NCBI GenBank assembly: GCA_014380205.1
Contig: JACMKH010000416.1
Location: forward strand, 1-7,812
From: Sphingomonadaceae bacterium
GTDB taxonomy: Bacteria; Pseudomonadota; Alphaproteobacteria; Sphingomonadales; Sphingomonadaceae
Length of the DNA stretch: 7,812 nucleotides
Reading direction: 5' to 3'
The position numbers and the translations under genes were made by a program. Position 1 is the first letter of the stretch; the number at the start of each line of letters is the position of its first letter. Shown in pieces: positions 1 through 6,534 of this stretch. The notes beneath the pieces were generated by a model. It was not told the origin of the DNA. It searched no databases and was given only the letters and a program-made list of their open reading frames with translations.

Positions 1-130
1 CGCGGTCGAGGTGGTGCGGCTGCGCGAGGCGCGCGAGACGCGCGACGAGGCGCGCCTGCGCCGGATCGAGGCGCGGATCGGGGCGATCGAGGCGGCCGAG
101 TCCCAGGGCAAGTCGCACGCCCGGGGTTAG
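1..130 (+). CDS. 3' end of an Arg/Glu-rich coiled-coil-like protein (partial)
   Basis: The window opens inside a plus-strand reading frame (codons begin at base 2) that ends with TAG at 128-130, giving the last 42 residues of a protein. The visible tail is dominated by Arg, Glu and Ala with Val, Leu and Ile spaced as in an amphipathic helix (for example RRIEARIGAIEAAE), so a coiled coil or long helix at the C-terminus is likely. No catalytic motif can be seen and the family is not recognisable from so short a piece. The codon use fits a GC-rich genome. Its 3' end matters because bases 58-93 recur near 3629-3664, on the far side of the four-gene operon. This copy may therefore be a gene whose tail was swapped or duplicated when the operon arrived. 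The strand and stop are clear; the function is unknown. Confidence 0.6.
   Translation, partial: AVEVVRLREARETRDEARLRRIEARIGAIEAAESQGKSHARG
58..93 (+). repeat. Left copy of an imperfect 36-bp direct repeat flanking the operon
   Basis: Bases 58-76 (GCGCCGGATCGAGGCGCGG) are identical to 3629-3647. The match continues to base 93 with 4 mismatches, 32 of 36 in total. It lies in frame inside the upstream coding region and encodes RRIEARIGAIEA. Both copies are on the plus strand, 3571 bases apart. An att-like or duplication boundary is inferred. The alternative is a shared GC-rich coiled-coil codon pattern. Confidence 0.55.
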
Positions 131-242
131 CGGGCGGCAGCCTACTCGCGGGGGCCGCGCTTGGCCGGTGATCGGAGGTGCAATCGACCGGTGGACCTTC
201 GCGCGAGAGAGCCGATCGAGTCCGAGAGCGTCCCGTGAAAGC

Positions 243-268
243 TTGCCATTTCCGATAATAATTATAAT
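243..268 (+). promoter_or_regulatory. Candidate promoter of the four-gene operon
   Basis: A strikingly AT-rich patch lies in otherwise GC-rich DNA just before the first operon gene. It contains a perfect -10 hexamer TATAAT at 263-268 and a second candidate, GATAAT, at 255-260. The best -35-like element is TTGCCA at 243-248, but its 14-base spacing to TATAAT is short of the usual 16-18, so the exact pairing is uncertain. Transcription from here would give a leader of roughly 15-25 bases, just enough to hold the strong Shine-Dalgarno AGGAGG at 278-283. The rest of the gap 131-289 shows no gene and no clear terminator. Confidence 0.45.
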
Positions 269-289
269 AGGAACCAGAGGAGGAAGCCG

Positions 290-733
290 ATGAGGTTTTT
301 TCGACACCTCGTTTTGCTTTGCGCATGCATCCTTTCTTCGGCCGCCTTTCCGTGGCGGCCCGTCTACGGACAAACGGGATCGAGCGCTCCAGACGTGTCG
401 AATGCGATCGCTGCGGCGCTGGACAGCGGGGACCCCGCCCAAGTCTACCGACGCTATGCAGGACCGGTTTTCACTTCGCACAATACAGAGGCCGCGTTCG
501 TGGAGCAGCTCGGGTATTTTAGGATCCAGCTGGGAGGACCGGCCCGGGCGCGGGCTAATGTCGGCTCTCAGGCACTGACGAGAGACTTTTCAGGCCAACC
601 GGCCGATCTCTATTATGTTCGTTACCTAGTCAGATATCCTGCAGCCCAAGTCTTTCAAGACATTTATATGGAACGGGTAAACGGAGAATGGAAACTTTAC
701 GGCTTCTGGTTCATCCCCGCGCCAACGGACTGA
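290..733 (+). CDS. Secreted DUF4019-like protein, first gene of the operon
   Basis: This encodes 147 residues. The start is well supported: AGGAGG at 278-283 sits 6 bases before the ATG. Residues 1-28 form a signal peptide (basic MRFFRH, hydrophobic stretch, then a YGQ boundary), so the product is exported to the periplasm or beyond. The mature part resembles the DUF4019 family. It has a helix with LDSGDPAQVYRRYA near 44-57, an FVEQLGYFRIQLGG segment near 70-83, and paired strands near 107-117 (YYVRYLVRYP) and 127-140 (MERVNGEWKLYGFW), an order typical of that small NTF2-like fold. The family has no established biochemical function and no catalytic residues stand out. The gene begins a four-gene operon whose other products are also exported or membrane-bound, so a shared envelope role is inferred. 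Base composition is clearly less GC-rich than in the flanking genes. The family call is from pattern recognition and is moderately sure. Confidence 0.75.
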   Translation: MRFFRHLVLLCACILSSAAFPWRPVYGQTGSSAPDVSNAIAAALDSGDPAQVYRRYAGPVFTSHNTEAAFVEQLGYFRIQLGGPARARANVGSQALTRDFSGQPADLYYVRYLVRYPAAQVFQDIYMERVNGEWKLYGFWFIPAPTD

Positions 734-741
734 GCGGCAAA

Positions 742-1416
742 GTGAATTTGCCCGCTTTCACCGCGCACCTTCTCGGCAGCCTGCTACTGGCGCTAGCCTT
801 TGCGGGGGCGGCTAATGCCCAATCCATCGAAGGTGCCTTTTTCGCGCTCCACACCGCTGTCGGCCAGATCGAGGCGCGGGCGGCGCAGCAGGAGGGCCTT
901 ATCACCGAGGAAAGGCTTACCGCGCTCCATACACGCGTTGCACGCCTTCAGGATGCCGCTGCGTCGATCGCGCCGGCCGACACGGCAGCCTATGCCGACT
1001 CGCTTATGGCGCAGGCCCAATCCCTGAGCGAGAGCGCGAGCGTCGAAGACCCGACGCTGGCGCTGGCCCAAATCGCCGACGTCGAAGCCGACCTGCGGAT
1101 CAAGGATGAGTCGCGCCACGCGCTCGGACTCGGCGGCGGCCTATTGGGACACGTCAGGGTAGGCATTTATACTGTGCGGGGAAACCAACGCGTCAGTGGG
1201 CTGATCGTGGGGGCGAGTCCCGTCGCGGACCGGAGGGCGGATTCACGCTATCGCTTTCCAAGGCTCAGTAGCGCTTCGGCGGCGACCGTCCATGAGCTTC
1301 CGCCGGGCCGGTACCGGTTCACCGTGGAAGGGGGCGGTCGGAGATTCCGCGCCGGGCGTATCGATATCGGCCTCCAGGGGCAAGAATCGATAACCGTTGA
1401 CCTGGCGGTACAATGA
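742..1416 (+). CDS. Secreted helical protein with C-terminal beta domain, operon gene 2
   Basis: This encodes 224 residues from a GTG start at 742, 8 bases after the previous stop. An in-frame ATG at 688 exists, but it overlaps the previous gene and would place an extra charged stretch before an otherwise standard signal peptide (residues 1-27, ending ANAQ), so GTG 742 is preferred. The ribosome site before it is weak, suggesting translational coupling. Residues 30-125 are mostly Ala/Glu/Gln-rich helix, possibly coiled coil. A Gly-rich hinge (GLGGGLLG, 129-136) follows. Residues 137-224 look like a beta-sandwich of the carboxypeptidase-regulatory or PEGA kind, with LPPGRYRFTVEGGGRRFRAG near 186-205 and a final ITVDLAVQ strand. 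No catalytic motif is visible. A structural or ligand-binding partner in the periplasm is inferred. It overlaps the next gene by ATGA, so the two are probably translated together. Family not recognised. Confidence 0.72.
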   Translation: MNLPAFTAHLLGSLLLALAFAGAANAQSIEGAFFALHTAVGQIEARAAQQEGLITEERLTALHTRVARLQDAAASIAPADTAAYADSLMAQAQSLSESASVEDPTLALAQIADVEADLRIKDESRHALGLGGGLLGHVRVGIYTVRGNQRVSGLIVGASPVADRRADSRYRFPRLSSASAATVHELPPGRYRFTVEGGGRRFRAGRIDIGLQGQESITVDLAVQ

Positions 1417-1958
1417 AGGCGCTTTGGACGGGGCCGGCGCAAGTCGCCGCCTGGCTCGTCGGCATTGTCGTGCTGTTCGTATCTTCGCCTCCCCGGGTAG
1501 AGATCGCGGATTCGCCAACCCCCACGCTTCGGCTGATCCAATTCGGGCTGACCGTTGTTGCGGGTCTGTGCTTCGTGGCCTTTCGAAGCAGGAATGAAGC
1601 GAAGCATGCCAAGGGTTGGAGCTGGGCAGCGGCAGCGGCGCTGCTAGCGGCATTCGCACTATTCGGCGCTTATAGTTACGTTTCCGACCACTGGACCTGT
1701 CAATATGACGCGCGCGCGCCGATGGTCACCGGATCTGCCTATCTGCCCGAGGCGGCGACCTATGTGGCGGAAAATCCTGGCCTGAGCTGTAGCGACCTGA
1801 TCGCCGATTATGGTGGGCAAACCGCGCGAATCTGGGATCGTGGCGAATTGACGGACCGCCGGCTGGCCTTGGTCGGGCTGTTCAGCTTGACCGTAACGGC
1901 ATTCGTCCTCGCGGCCTTGTTCATGCTCCAGGCGCTTCGCTCGGGGCGCAGGACATGA
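1413..1958 (+). CDS. Four-helix inner-membrane protein with two-Cys outer loop, operon gene 3
   Basis: This encodes 181 residues; its ATG overlaps the previous stop by 4 bases. Four hydrophobic segments are visible at about 10-25, 40-57, 69-90 and 150-175. The loop between the second and third (RSRNEAKHAKG) is basic and so cytoplasmic by the positive-inside rule. That puts both termini inside and the large loop 91-148 outside the membrane. This loop carries two cysteines (Cys96, Cys126) that could form a disulfide. It also has an ordered-looking segment with ENPGLSCSDLIADYGGQ near 120-136 followed by ARIWDRGELTDRR before the last helix. No enzyme motif is seen. Placed between a secreted protein and an exported metallopeptidase, it may anchor or sense for the module, but that is inference. 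Family not recognised. Confidence 0.72.
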   Translation: MKALWTGPAQVAAWLVGIVVLFVSSPPRVEIADSPTPTLRLIQFGLTVVAGLCFVAFRSRNEAKHAKGWSWAAAAALLAAFALFGAYSYVSDHWTCQYDARAPMVTGSAYLPEAATYVAENPGLSCSDLIADYGGQTARIWDRGELTDRRLALVGLFSLTVTAFVLAALFMLQALRSGRRT

Positions 1959-3475
1959 AGCGTGCAGCAGGTCCATTGCGTTTCGCGCCGCTCGCTCTGG
2001 CCCTCCTCGTCTCTGCGCCGCTCTCCGCCCAGGACGTCCCGGCCGAGGAGCTTGAAACAATCGCGATTCGTGAGCTCGGCAGGATCGCGGCGGAATGGAA
2101 CGTGCAGCCGCGCTATACCTTCCCCGAGGACGGCCCAATCGAATCCGTTCCGGACAGCGGCCTTTCGCTCGGCCGGGCGCGGCTGGCGGCCTACCTCGCC
2201 AGCGCTCCGCAAGAATGGCGCCTCGACGTGCTGCGTTGGATCATTGCTCACGAAACTTGGCATCAAATCCAACTTCTGCGAACTGGCGGGCTCATCGGCG
2301 ACCCGGGGTCTGCCGATCGGCCCCTAGCCGAGTGCGAGGCCGACATGATGGCGGGCCTCTATGTGGTAGAGACCCGCGGCAGCGGGGTCGACGCGAACTG
2401 GGGCGGCTTCGCAGCGATTATGGACGTCGCGAGACAAGTTGCCCAGCAGAGCTCGGGCGCAGCGAATTATCCTACAGGTCCCCAGCGGCAGAGAGCGATT
2501 CAACTGGGCGGGTGGCGCGGTATGATCGCCCACCCTGTCCTGCTCACCGCCGGAGAAGAACAGATGTACGCGGTGCCGTGGCTCCGCAGGCTGGTGGATG
2601 TGCGTGGGGAAGAGGAGGAAAGCACTTGGGCCACGCGCCAATGCAGGCGGATACTCCATGCCGACCGAGCGGCGATCGCGAGCCTGCTCCAAGGCCAGCC
2701 GATGGAACAATGGAGCCAAGACCCGGAGCATCCCACTGTTACGTTCACTATCCCATATAAGAATCTCGGCGACATGCCGCTATCCGTATCAGTGGAAATC
2801 AAGACTGTCGCGGTTCTGATAAATGCCCCCGAGGACCAAGAGCAATGGCTGATCATAGATGCTGTCACGCAGGATTTTGAGCTCGCGCCACAAGGAACCT
2901 ATCATTTGAGCGGGCAGCTGGTCTGGTATGGCGACGCTGTGCGAAATAGTCGGCTCATTTATCCCCTTCACGAGAGCTCGCTGGTCAGCACCAGGTTTTT
3001 GCAAGGCACGGAGCCTGCTGCACCATCTCCAACCCTCATTCCCCCCGGCGTTAGCGACAGCGTGCTCGCATTCGGCGGGGCGCTGCAGAGGGTCGCCCGC
3101 ACAGCGACTGACCGCTTCTCATCTATTATTGACAATTGCGCCGAGTTCAGCGGCACCAATTACTGTACGTCGCTCGTTCCAATACCGGGCGCCGAGGACA
3201 CCGAGATTGAAATGGAAGCAAGCGGAGAGGTCAGGTTCGTCGCTACGCTTTGTCAGCGTTGTGAGGAATCTAGGGCCGTCGAAGTTTATAATCGCGTCGC
3301 CGGGGAGTTGCGCGCGCTCTTTCCGTTCAAAAGCTTCGACGAGCGATCGACTGAACGATCGACAAGGCTGCAATTCAGGATTCAGCCTTCCGTAGATGTT
3401 GTTCTTTCGCATCTTTTCCGCGGATCCCGCGATGTGGTGGAACTGCGGATCGAACCCCGATTTGCCTTCGAATGA
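1955..3475 (+). CDS. Exported HExxH zinc-metallopeptidase-like protein, operon gene 4
   Basis: This encodes 506 residues; its ATG overlaps the stop of gene 3 by 4 bases. Residues 1-25 are a signal peptide (hydrophobic APLALALLVSAPLSA), so the enzyme acts outside the cytoplasm. HETWH at 99-103 is a full HExxH zinc site. It is followed 23 residues later by AECEADMMAG (125-134), matching the third-ligand helix pattern of gluzincins such as the YpfJ-type neutral zinc peptidases (E-x-x-A-D-x-x-A-G). The likely ligands are His99, His103 and Glu126, with Glu100 as catalytic base. A further YPTGPQRQRAIQLG stretch at 172-185 also recalls peptidase helices. After about residue 240 comes a long, mostly beta-rich region of unknown fold with Cys395, Cys404 and a CQRC pair (Cys433, Cys436). 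This is much longer than the simple peptidase fold needs and may recognise substrate or a partner. It ends the operon. Peptidase activity is predicted; the exact family is uncertain. Confidence 0.78.
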   Translation: MKRAAGPLRFAPLALALLVSAPLSAQDVPAEELETIAIRELGRIAAEWNVQPRYTFPEDGPIESVPDSGLSLGRARLAAYLASAPQEWRLDVLRWIIAHETWHQIQLLRTGGLIGDPGSADRPLAECEADMMAGLYVVETRGSGVDANWGGFAAIMDVARQVAQQSSGAANYPTGPQRQRAIQLGGWRGMIAHPVLLTAGEEQMYAVPWLRRLVDVRGEEEESTWATRQCRRILHADRAAIASLLQGQPMEQWSQDPEHPTVTFTIPYKNLGDMPLSVSVEIKTVAVLINAPEDQEQWLIIDAVTQDFELAPQGTYHLSGQLVWYGDAVRNSRLIYPLHESSLVSTRFLQGTEPAAPSPTLIPPGVSDSVLAFGGALQRVARTATDRFSSIIDNCAEFSGTNYCTSLVPIPGAEDTEIEMEASGEVRFVATLCQRCEESRAVEVYNRVAGELRALFPFKSFDERSTERSTRLQFRIQPSVDVVLSHLFRGSRDVVELRIEPRFAFE

Positions 3476-3628
3476 ATCTGCCGGGGCTCGGGTCTTGGCC
3501 AGCATGCCACCCGGAATCGTATGGATGGATGGGGCAAGCGGAAAGGGCGAGTAGGATGACTTTGCCGACCAGATTGCGGCGATGTCTGGCGCCTGCCTTT
3601 GCTGCGTGTCTGGCTGACCTCGCTGGCC
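3476..3628. other. Gene-free spacer after the operon
   Basis: Short frames exist on both strands, but none has a plausible ribosome site, signal or family pattern. No rho-independent terminator hairpin with a T-run is evident after the operon stop. The stretch may be the distal end of the inserted segment. Confidence 0.4.
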
Positions 3629-3664
3629 GCGCCGGATCGAGGCGCGGCTCAAGGTGATCGAGGC
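3629..3664 (+). repeat. Right copy of an imperfect 36-bp direct repeat flanking the operon
   Basis: The first 19 bases (3629-3647) are identical to 58-76; mismatches fall opposite positions 77, 80, 81 and 84. It lies 12 bases before the stop codon of the minus-strand protease gene. The repeat is in the same orientation and the same codon phase as the left copy, as expected of a true gene fragment rather than chance. Confidence 0.55.
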
Positions 3665-3689
3665 CCAACCCGCCGTCAGATCACCGTGA
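3630..3689 (+). pseudogene. Truncated 3' end of the upstream coiled-coil gene
   Basis: Reading in the phase of the repeat gives RRIEARLKVIEAQPAVRSP and then TGA at 3687-3689. The first 12 residues align with RRIEARIGAIEA from the gene ending at 130, and the tails then differ. Upstream the frame meets a stop at 3615-3617, so this is only a fragment. Its end overlaps the 3' end of the minus-strand peptidase gene by 14 bases (3676-3689), which suggests an ancestral convergent pair. The interpretation is inferred from one short match. Confidence 0.45.
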
Positions 3690-6312
3690 AGTCGGTCGCG
3701 GCGAGGGTCGGCGTGTTGGAGAACGTCGCGATCAGCACCTTGGCGCCGGCGCCGTTGCCGTCGGCATCGAACCAAAGCTCGCCCGTGCTCGCCTTGTAGA
3801 TCAGCCGGTCGTTGGCGTCCTGGGCGTTGCTGCCTAGGACGAAGCGGCTCGCGGCGAGCGGCCCGGCGGGAAGGCCGAAGACGCCGCCGTCGAGCAGGAG
3901 ATCGTCCTGTCCCGCGAAATCGATGATGGTGTCGGCACCGCCCGTGCCGATATTGTCGAACAGGAAATCGTCCCCGCCGCTGCCTCCCCTGAGCGTGTCC
4001 GCGCCGCGCCCGCCGTTGAGCACATTGGCGGCGCCATCGCCGGTGAGCTTGTCGGCCTTGGCCGAGCCGAGCAGATTCTCGATCTTGTTGTAGACGTCGC
4101 CATCGGCGTCGTTGGTGTTCTGGGCGGTGTTGGCGAGATTGGCGACGACGGCCTTGGTGGCGTTGGCGTAGCTCGCCCAGTCGAGGCCGTCGCCCCCGAA
4201 CAGCCGATCGGCGCCCTTCCCGCCGATCAGCGTGTCGGCGGCGTCCTCGCCGTGCAGCGTGTCGTTGTCCGCGCCGCCGTCGACGGTGTCCTTGCCGCCG
4301 CCCGCGCCGACCAGATCCTTGCCCTTGCCGGTCTTGATGTTGTCGTTCTTGACCGGACCGCCGGGATTGATGTCGTTGATCCCGTTGTTGTTGGGGCGCG
4401 GCTGGACCGCCGAGCCGCCGCGGATGACGTCGTCGTCGTCACCGGTGGGAAGCAACGCGGCGATCGCGTCGTCGGCCTGGATCAGCCCCCAGCCGGTGAG
4501 CCGGTCGAAGCCCGCCGCGCCCATGTTGAGCGCGGTGATGAACAGCGCCTGCTCGATCGCGTCGGCGCCCGCCCCGGTCGCTTCGGCGATCAGCGCGGCG
4601 ACGGCCGCCGCAGCGGGCGCGGCGGCCGAGGTCCCCGAGAAATTGGGGAAGCCGTTGCCGTCGGGGTCATAGCCCGCGATGAAGAAGGTGGTGTCGCCGT
4701 TGTCGACCGCGGTGAAGTCGACATTCTGGCGGAAGTCGGGGCTCGCGAGCCGCACCCCGTTCTCGTCGAACAGGATGCGCGTTCCGCCCAGCGACGAGAA
4801 ATCCTCGGGCAGCGCCGGGTTCTGGCCGTATTCGGGCGTCTGGTGATAGGAGGCCGCGCCGATCGAGAGCGCGCCCTCGGCGTTGTTGTGACCGAACGCG
4901 GTCGATTTGTTGACCGCATGTTCGAACCACACGGCGTCGGAGCTGAAGTCGATGAACTTCATGAAGCCCGCGAACTGGCCAGAGAAGTGGCCGATCAGCA
5001 GCTCGAAGAACGCGTCGCCGGAATATGGGTTGGTGAAGGAAATCGTCTCGAGCGCGTCGCCGCCGATATTGTCCTCGCCGCCGACCGCCACGATGCCTTG
5101 GGCCGGATCGAAAACGAAGATGTCGAGATCGTTACGCGTGCCCTGGCCGCCCGAGATCGATTGCCAGGGCTGGTCCCACTGGAAGGTGAGCCGGATCGAT
5201 CCGCCCTCCGGGAGCATGAAGTTGAGCGATGGATCCTCGGCGTTGCTCGGATCGAAATCGTGGAGCTTGTGGTTCGAGCCCGAGAGCACGAACCCCGAAT
5301 CGACGAACGCAGATTCATACGACTGGTCGGCCTGGTTTCCCGCCGAGGAGAAATAGAGCACGCCGTCGTCGCGCACCTCGTCGACCGCCTGCGCGGTGAG
5401 CCCGTCCTGGAACATCGGGTTGTTGAGATAGCCGACATCGTCGACGATGATCGTCGAGCCCGCCGCGGCTAAATCGAGGATGCCCTGCGCGAAGGCGGCG
5501 AGCCCGTTGAAAGCGGTGTGGAACTGGAGATCGGCGCCCGGCGCGATGTCGTGGATGATCTGGAGCATCGCGCGCCCCTCGTCCGATCCGCCGCTGGCGA
5601 TGTCGTCGAGCACCTGGACGCCGTTGGGCAGGTCGCCGGTGCTCTTGTCCGAATTGTATCCGTTGAGGTTGTTGAAGCTGTCCGAAAGACAGCCGATGGT
5701 CTGGCCGCTGCCGTCGACGCCGTAGACCGTGCGCGCGACATCGGCCTGGAGCGCCGGATCGGCCTGGTTGGTCACCGAGCCGACGTGCGACACGATCTGC
5801 GAGGCGCGCGCGAAGACCAGGCCGTCCATCCCCTCAAGCGCGGCGAGCGCGGCGAGCGGGAGCAGCCCCGAGACGAGATTGCCCATCGCGACGCCATGCT
5901 GGAGCCCGAGCGCGTTGAGCTTGCCGAGCAGCGCGTCCGCGTCGGCCGCGGCGATATCGACGACCACGCCGCCATTGCGGATGCCGAGCAGCGGGAAGGC
6001 CTCGCGCAGCGCTGTATCGTCGAGCCGTGTGGTGACGAGCCCGTCGGCGCTCTCAATGGTCAGGGCCGAAAGCTGGCGCAGGCTCGCATCAAGGCTCGAG
6101 GACTTGCCGCCGAGCAGATCGAAAGCGGCATGCCCCTTGCCATAGGCGAACGTGGCCCCTCCCCCGCCCGCCGCGCGGTAGCTCACCGTCGGCCCCGCCG
6201 TCGCGCCGAGCCAGTCGTGCGCAGGATTGCCATGCTGGAAGAAATCGCGCGCCTCGCCGCGATCCTCGATCGCCGCGCGCTTCGCCCAGCTGAGTTGGTA
6301 TCCTTTAATCAT
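3676..6312 (-). CDS. S8/S53-like serine peptidase with RTX repeats, type I secreted
   Basis: This encodes 878 residues starting at the ATG at 6312-6310, chosen because GGGGAGG lies just upstream; an ATG at 6351 lacks such a site. There is no signal peptide, and the protein ends in hydrophobic DFTVI, as expected for type I (ABC) secretion. Residues up to about 190 look like a propeptide. The peptidase core follows: LSDSF (Asp211), DEGRAM with Glu245 before LQIIHDIAPGADL, IIVDDVGY (Asp291/292), FSSAGN (321-326), a beta insertion near 350-457 and FSGTSAAAP with nucleophile Ser562. The usual subtilisin HGT histidine is absent. The motif set instead fits the group described as S53-like within subtilases, where Glu probably replaces His. 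After a Asp/Asn/Gly-rich linker, residues 662-787 carry GGxGxD calcium-binding repeats as in serralysin tails. It is probably an extracellular protease. No secretion genes are nearby. Confidence 0.93.
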   Translation of the reverse strand: MIKGYQLSWAKRAAIEDRGEARDFFQHGNPAHDWLGATAGPTVSYRAAGGGGATFAYGKGHAAFDLLGGKSSSLDASLRQLSALTIESADGLVTTRLDDTALREAFPLLGIRNGGVVVDIAAADADALLGKLNALGLQHGVAMGNLVSGLLPLAALAALEGMDGLVFARASQIVSHVGSVTNQADPALQADVARTVYGVDGSGQTIGCLSDSFNNLNGYNSDKSTGDLPNGVQVLDDIASGGSDEGRAMLQIIHDIAPGADLQFHTAFNGLAAFAQGILDLAAAGSTIIVDDVGYLNNPMFQDGLTAQAVDEVRDDGVLYFSSAGNQADQSYESAFVDSGFVLSGSNHKLHDFDPSNAEDPSLNFMLPEGGSIRLTFQWDQPWQSISGGQGTRNDLDIFVFDPAQGIVAVGGEDNIGGDALETISFTNPYSGDAFFELLIGHFSGQFAGFMKFIDFSSDAVWFEHAVNKSTAFGHNNAEGALSIGAASYHQTPEYGQNPALPEDFSSLGGTRILFDENGVRLASPDFRQNVDFTAVDNGDTTFFIAGYDPDGNGFPNFSGTSAAAPAAAAVAALIAEATGAGADAIEQALFITALNMGAAGFDRLTGWGLIQADDAIAALLPTGDDDDVIRGGSAVQPRPNNNGINDINPGGPVKNDNIKTGKGKDLVGAGGGKDTVDGGADNDTLHGEDAADTLIGGKGADRLFGGDGLDWASYANATKAVVANLANTAQNTNDADGDVYNKIENLLGSAKADKLTGDGAANVLNGGRGADTLRGGSGGDDFLFDNIGTGGADTIIDFAGQDDLLLDGGVFGLPAGPLAASRFVLGSNAQDANDRLIYKASTGELWFDADGNGAGAKVLIATFSNTPTLAATDFTVI
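3961..4329 (-). repeat. RTX calcium-binding nonapeptide repeats within the peptidase
   Basis: Two blocks of degenerate GGxGxDxLx nonapeptides are visible: GKGKDLVGAGGGKDTVDGG through LIGGKGADRLFGGDG, and LLGSAKADKLTGDGAANVL through LRGGSGGDDFLF. They are separated by the DWASYANA...GDVYNKIEN segment typical of serralysin C-terminal domains. Such repeats fold into a calcium-loaded beta-roll after export. Confidence 0.9.
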
Positions 6313-6323
6313 GATCGTCCTCC

Positions 6324-6387
6324 CCATCGCTTGCCGGCGACTCAACAGCATAGGCGTAGCCGCCGGCGAAACCGGGTCAAGCGATGG
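6324..6387 (-). promoter_or_regulatory. Inverted repeat in the leader of the serine peptidase gene
   Basis: CCATCGCTTG at 6324-6333 is the exact reverse complement of CAAGCGATGG at 6378-6387, 44 bases apart. On the minus strand the start-proximal arm (CAAGCGATGG) runs directly into the GGGGAGG Shine-Dalgarno, so pairing could mask it. A direct repeat GCCGGCGA (6333-6340, 6362-6369), itself mostly palindromic, lies between the arms. TTGACC (minus strand, 6380-6375) is a -35-like element inside the distal arm. The nearest -10-like TATGCT (6352-6347) is 22 bases away, too far for a good promoter. The regulatory role is inferred. Confidence 0.3.
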
Positions 6388-6418
6388 CGGGATTATTTTC
6401 CGTCCTGTAACGGGGCGA

Positions 6419-6493
<75 letters not shown>

Positions 6494-6534
6494 ATCGCTT
6501 TCCGCGCGCGGCGCGCCCCGCGCGGGGAGGCGGC

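Noticed and set aside
688..741. Upstream ATG as the start of operon gene 2
   Set aside because: It overlaps the end of gene 1, the GGAG before it is only one base from the ATG, and the added residues precede a normal signal peptide that begins at the GTG at 742.
3119..3775. Minus-strand frame of 218 codons across the end of operon gene 4 and the spacer
   Set aside because: It overlaps two supported genes and has no start signal or recognisable motif.
4252..5472. Plus-strand open frame of 406 codons inside the serine peptidase gene
   Set aside because: It is antisense to a gene with clear domains from end to end. Its composition is a mirror of GC-rich codons, and no ribosome site or family pattern is visible.
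6313..6351. ATG at 6351 as the start of the serine peptidase
   Set aside because: No Shine-Dalgarno precedes it, whereas GGGGAGG lies at the right distance from the ATG at 6312.
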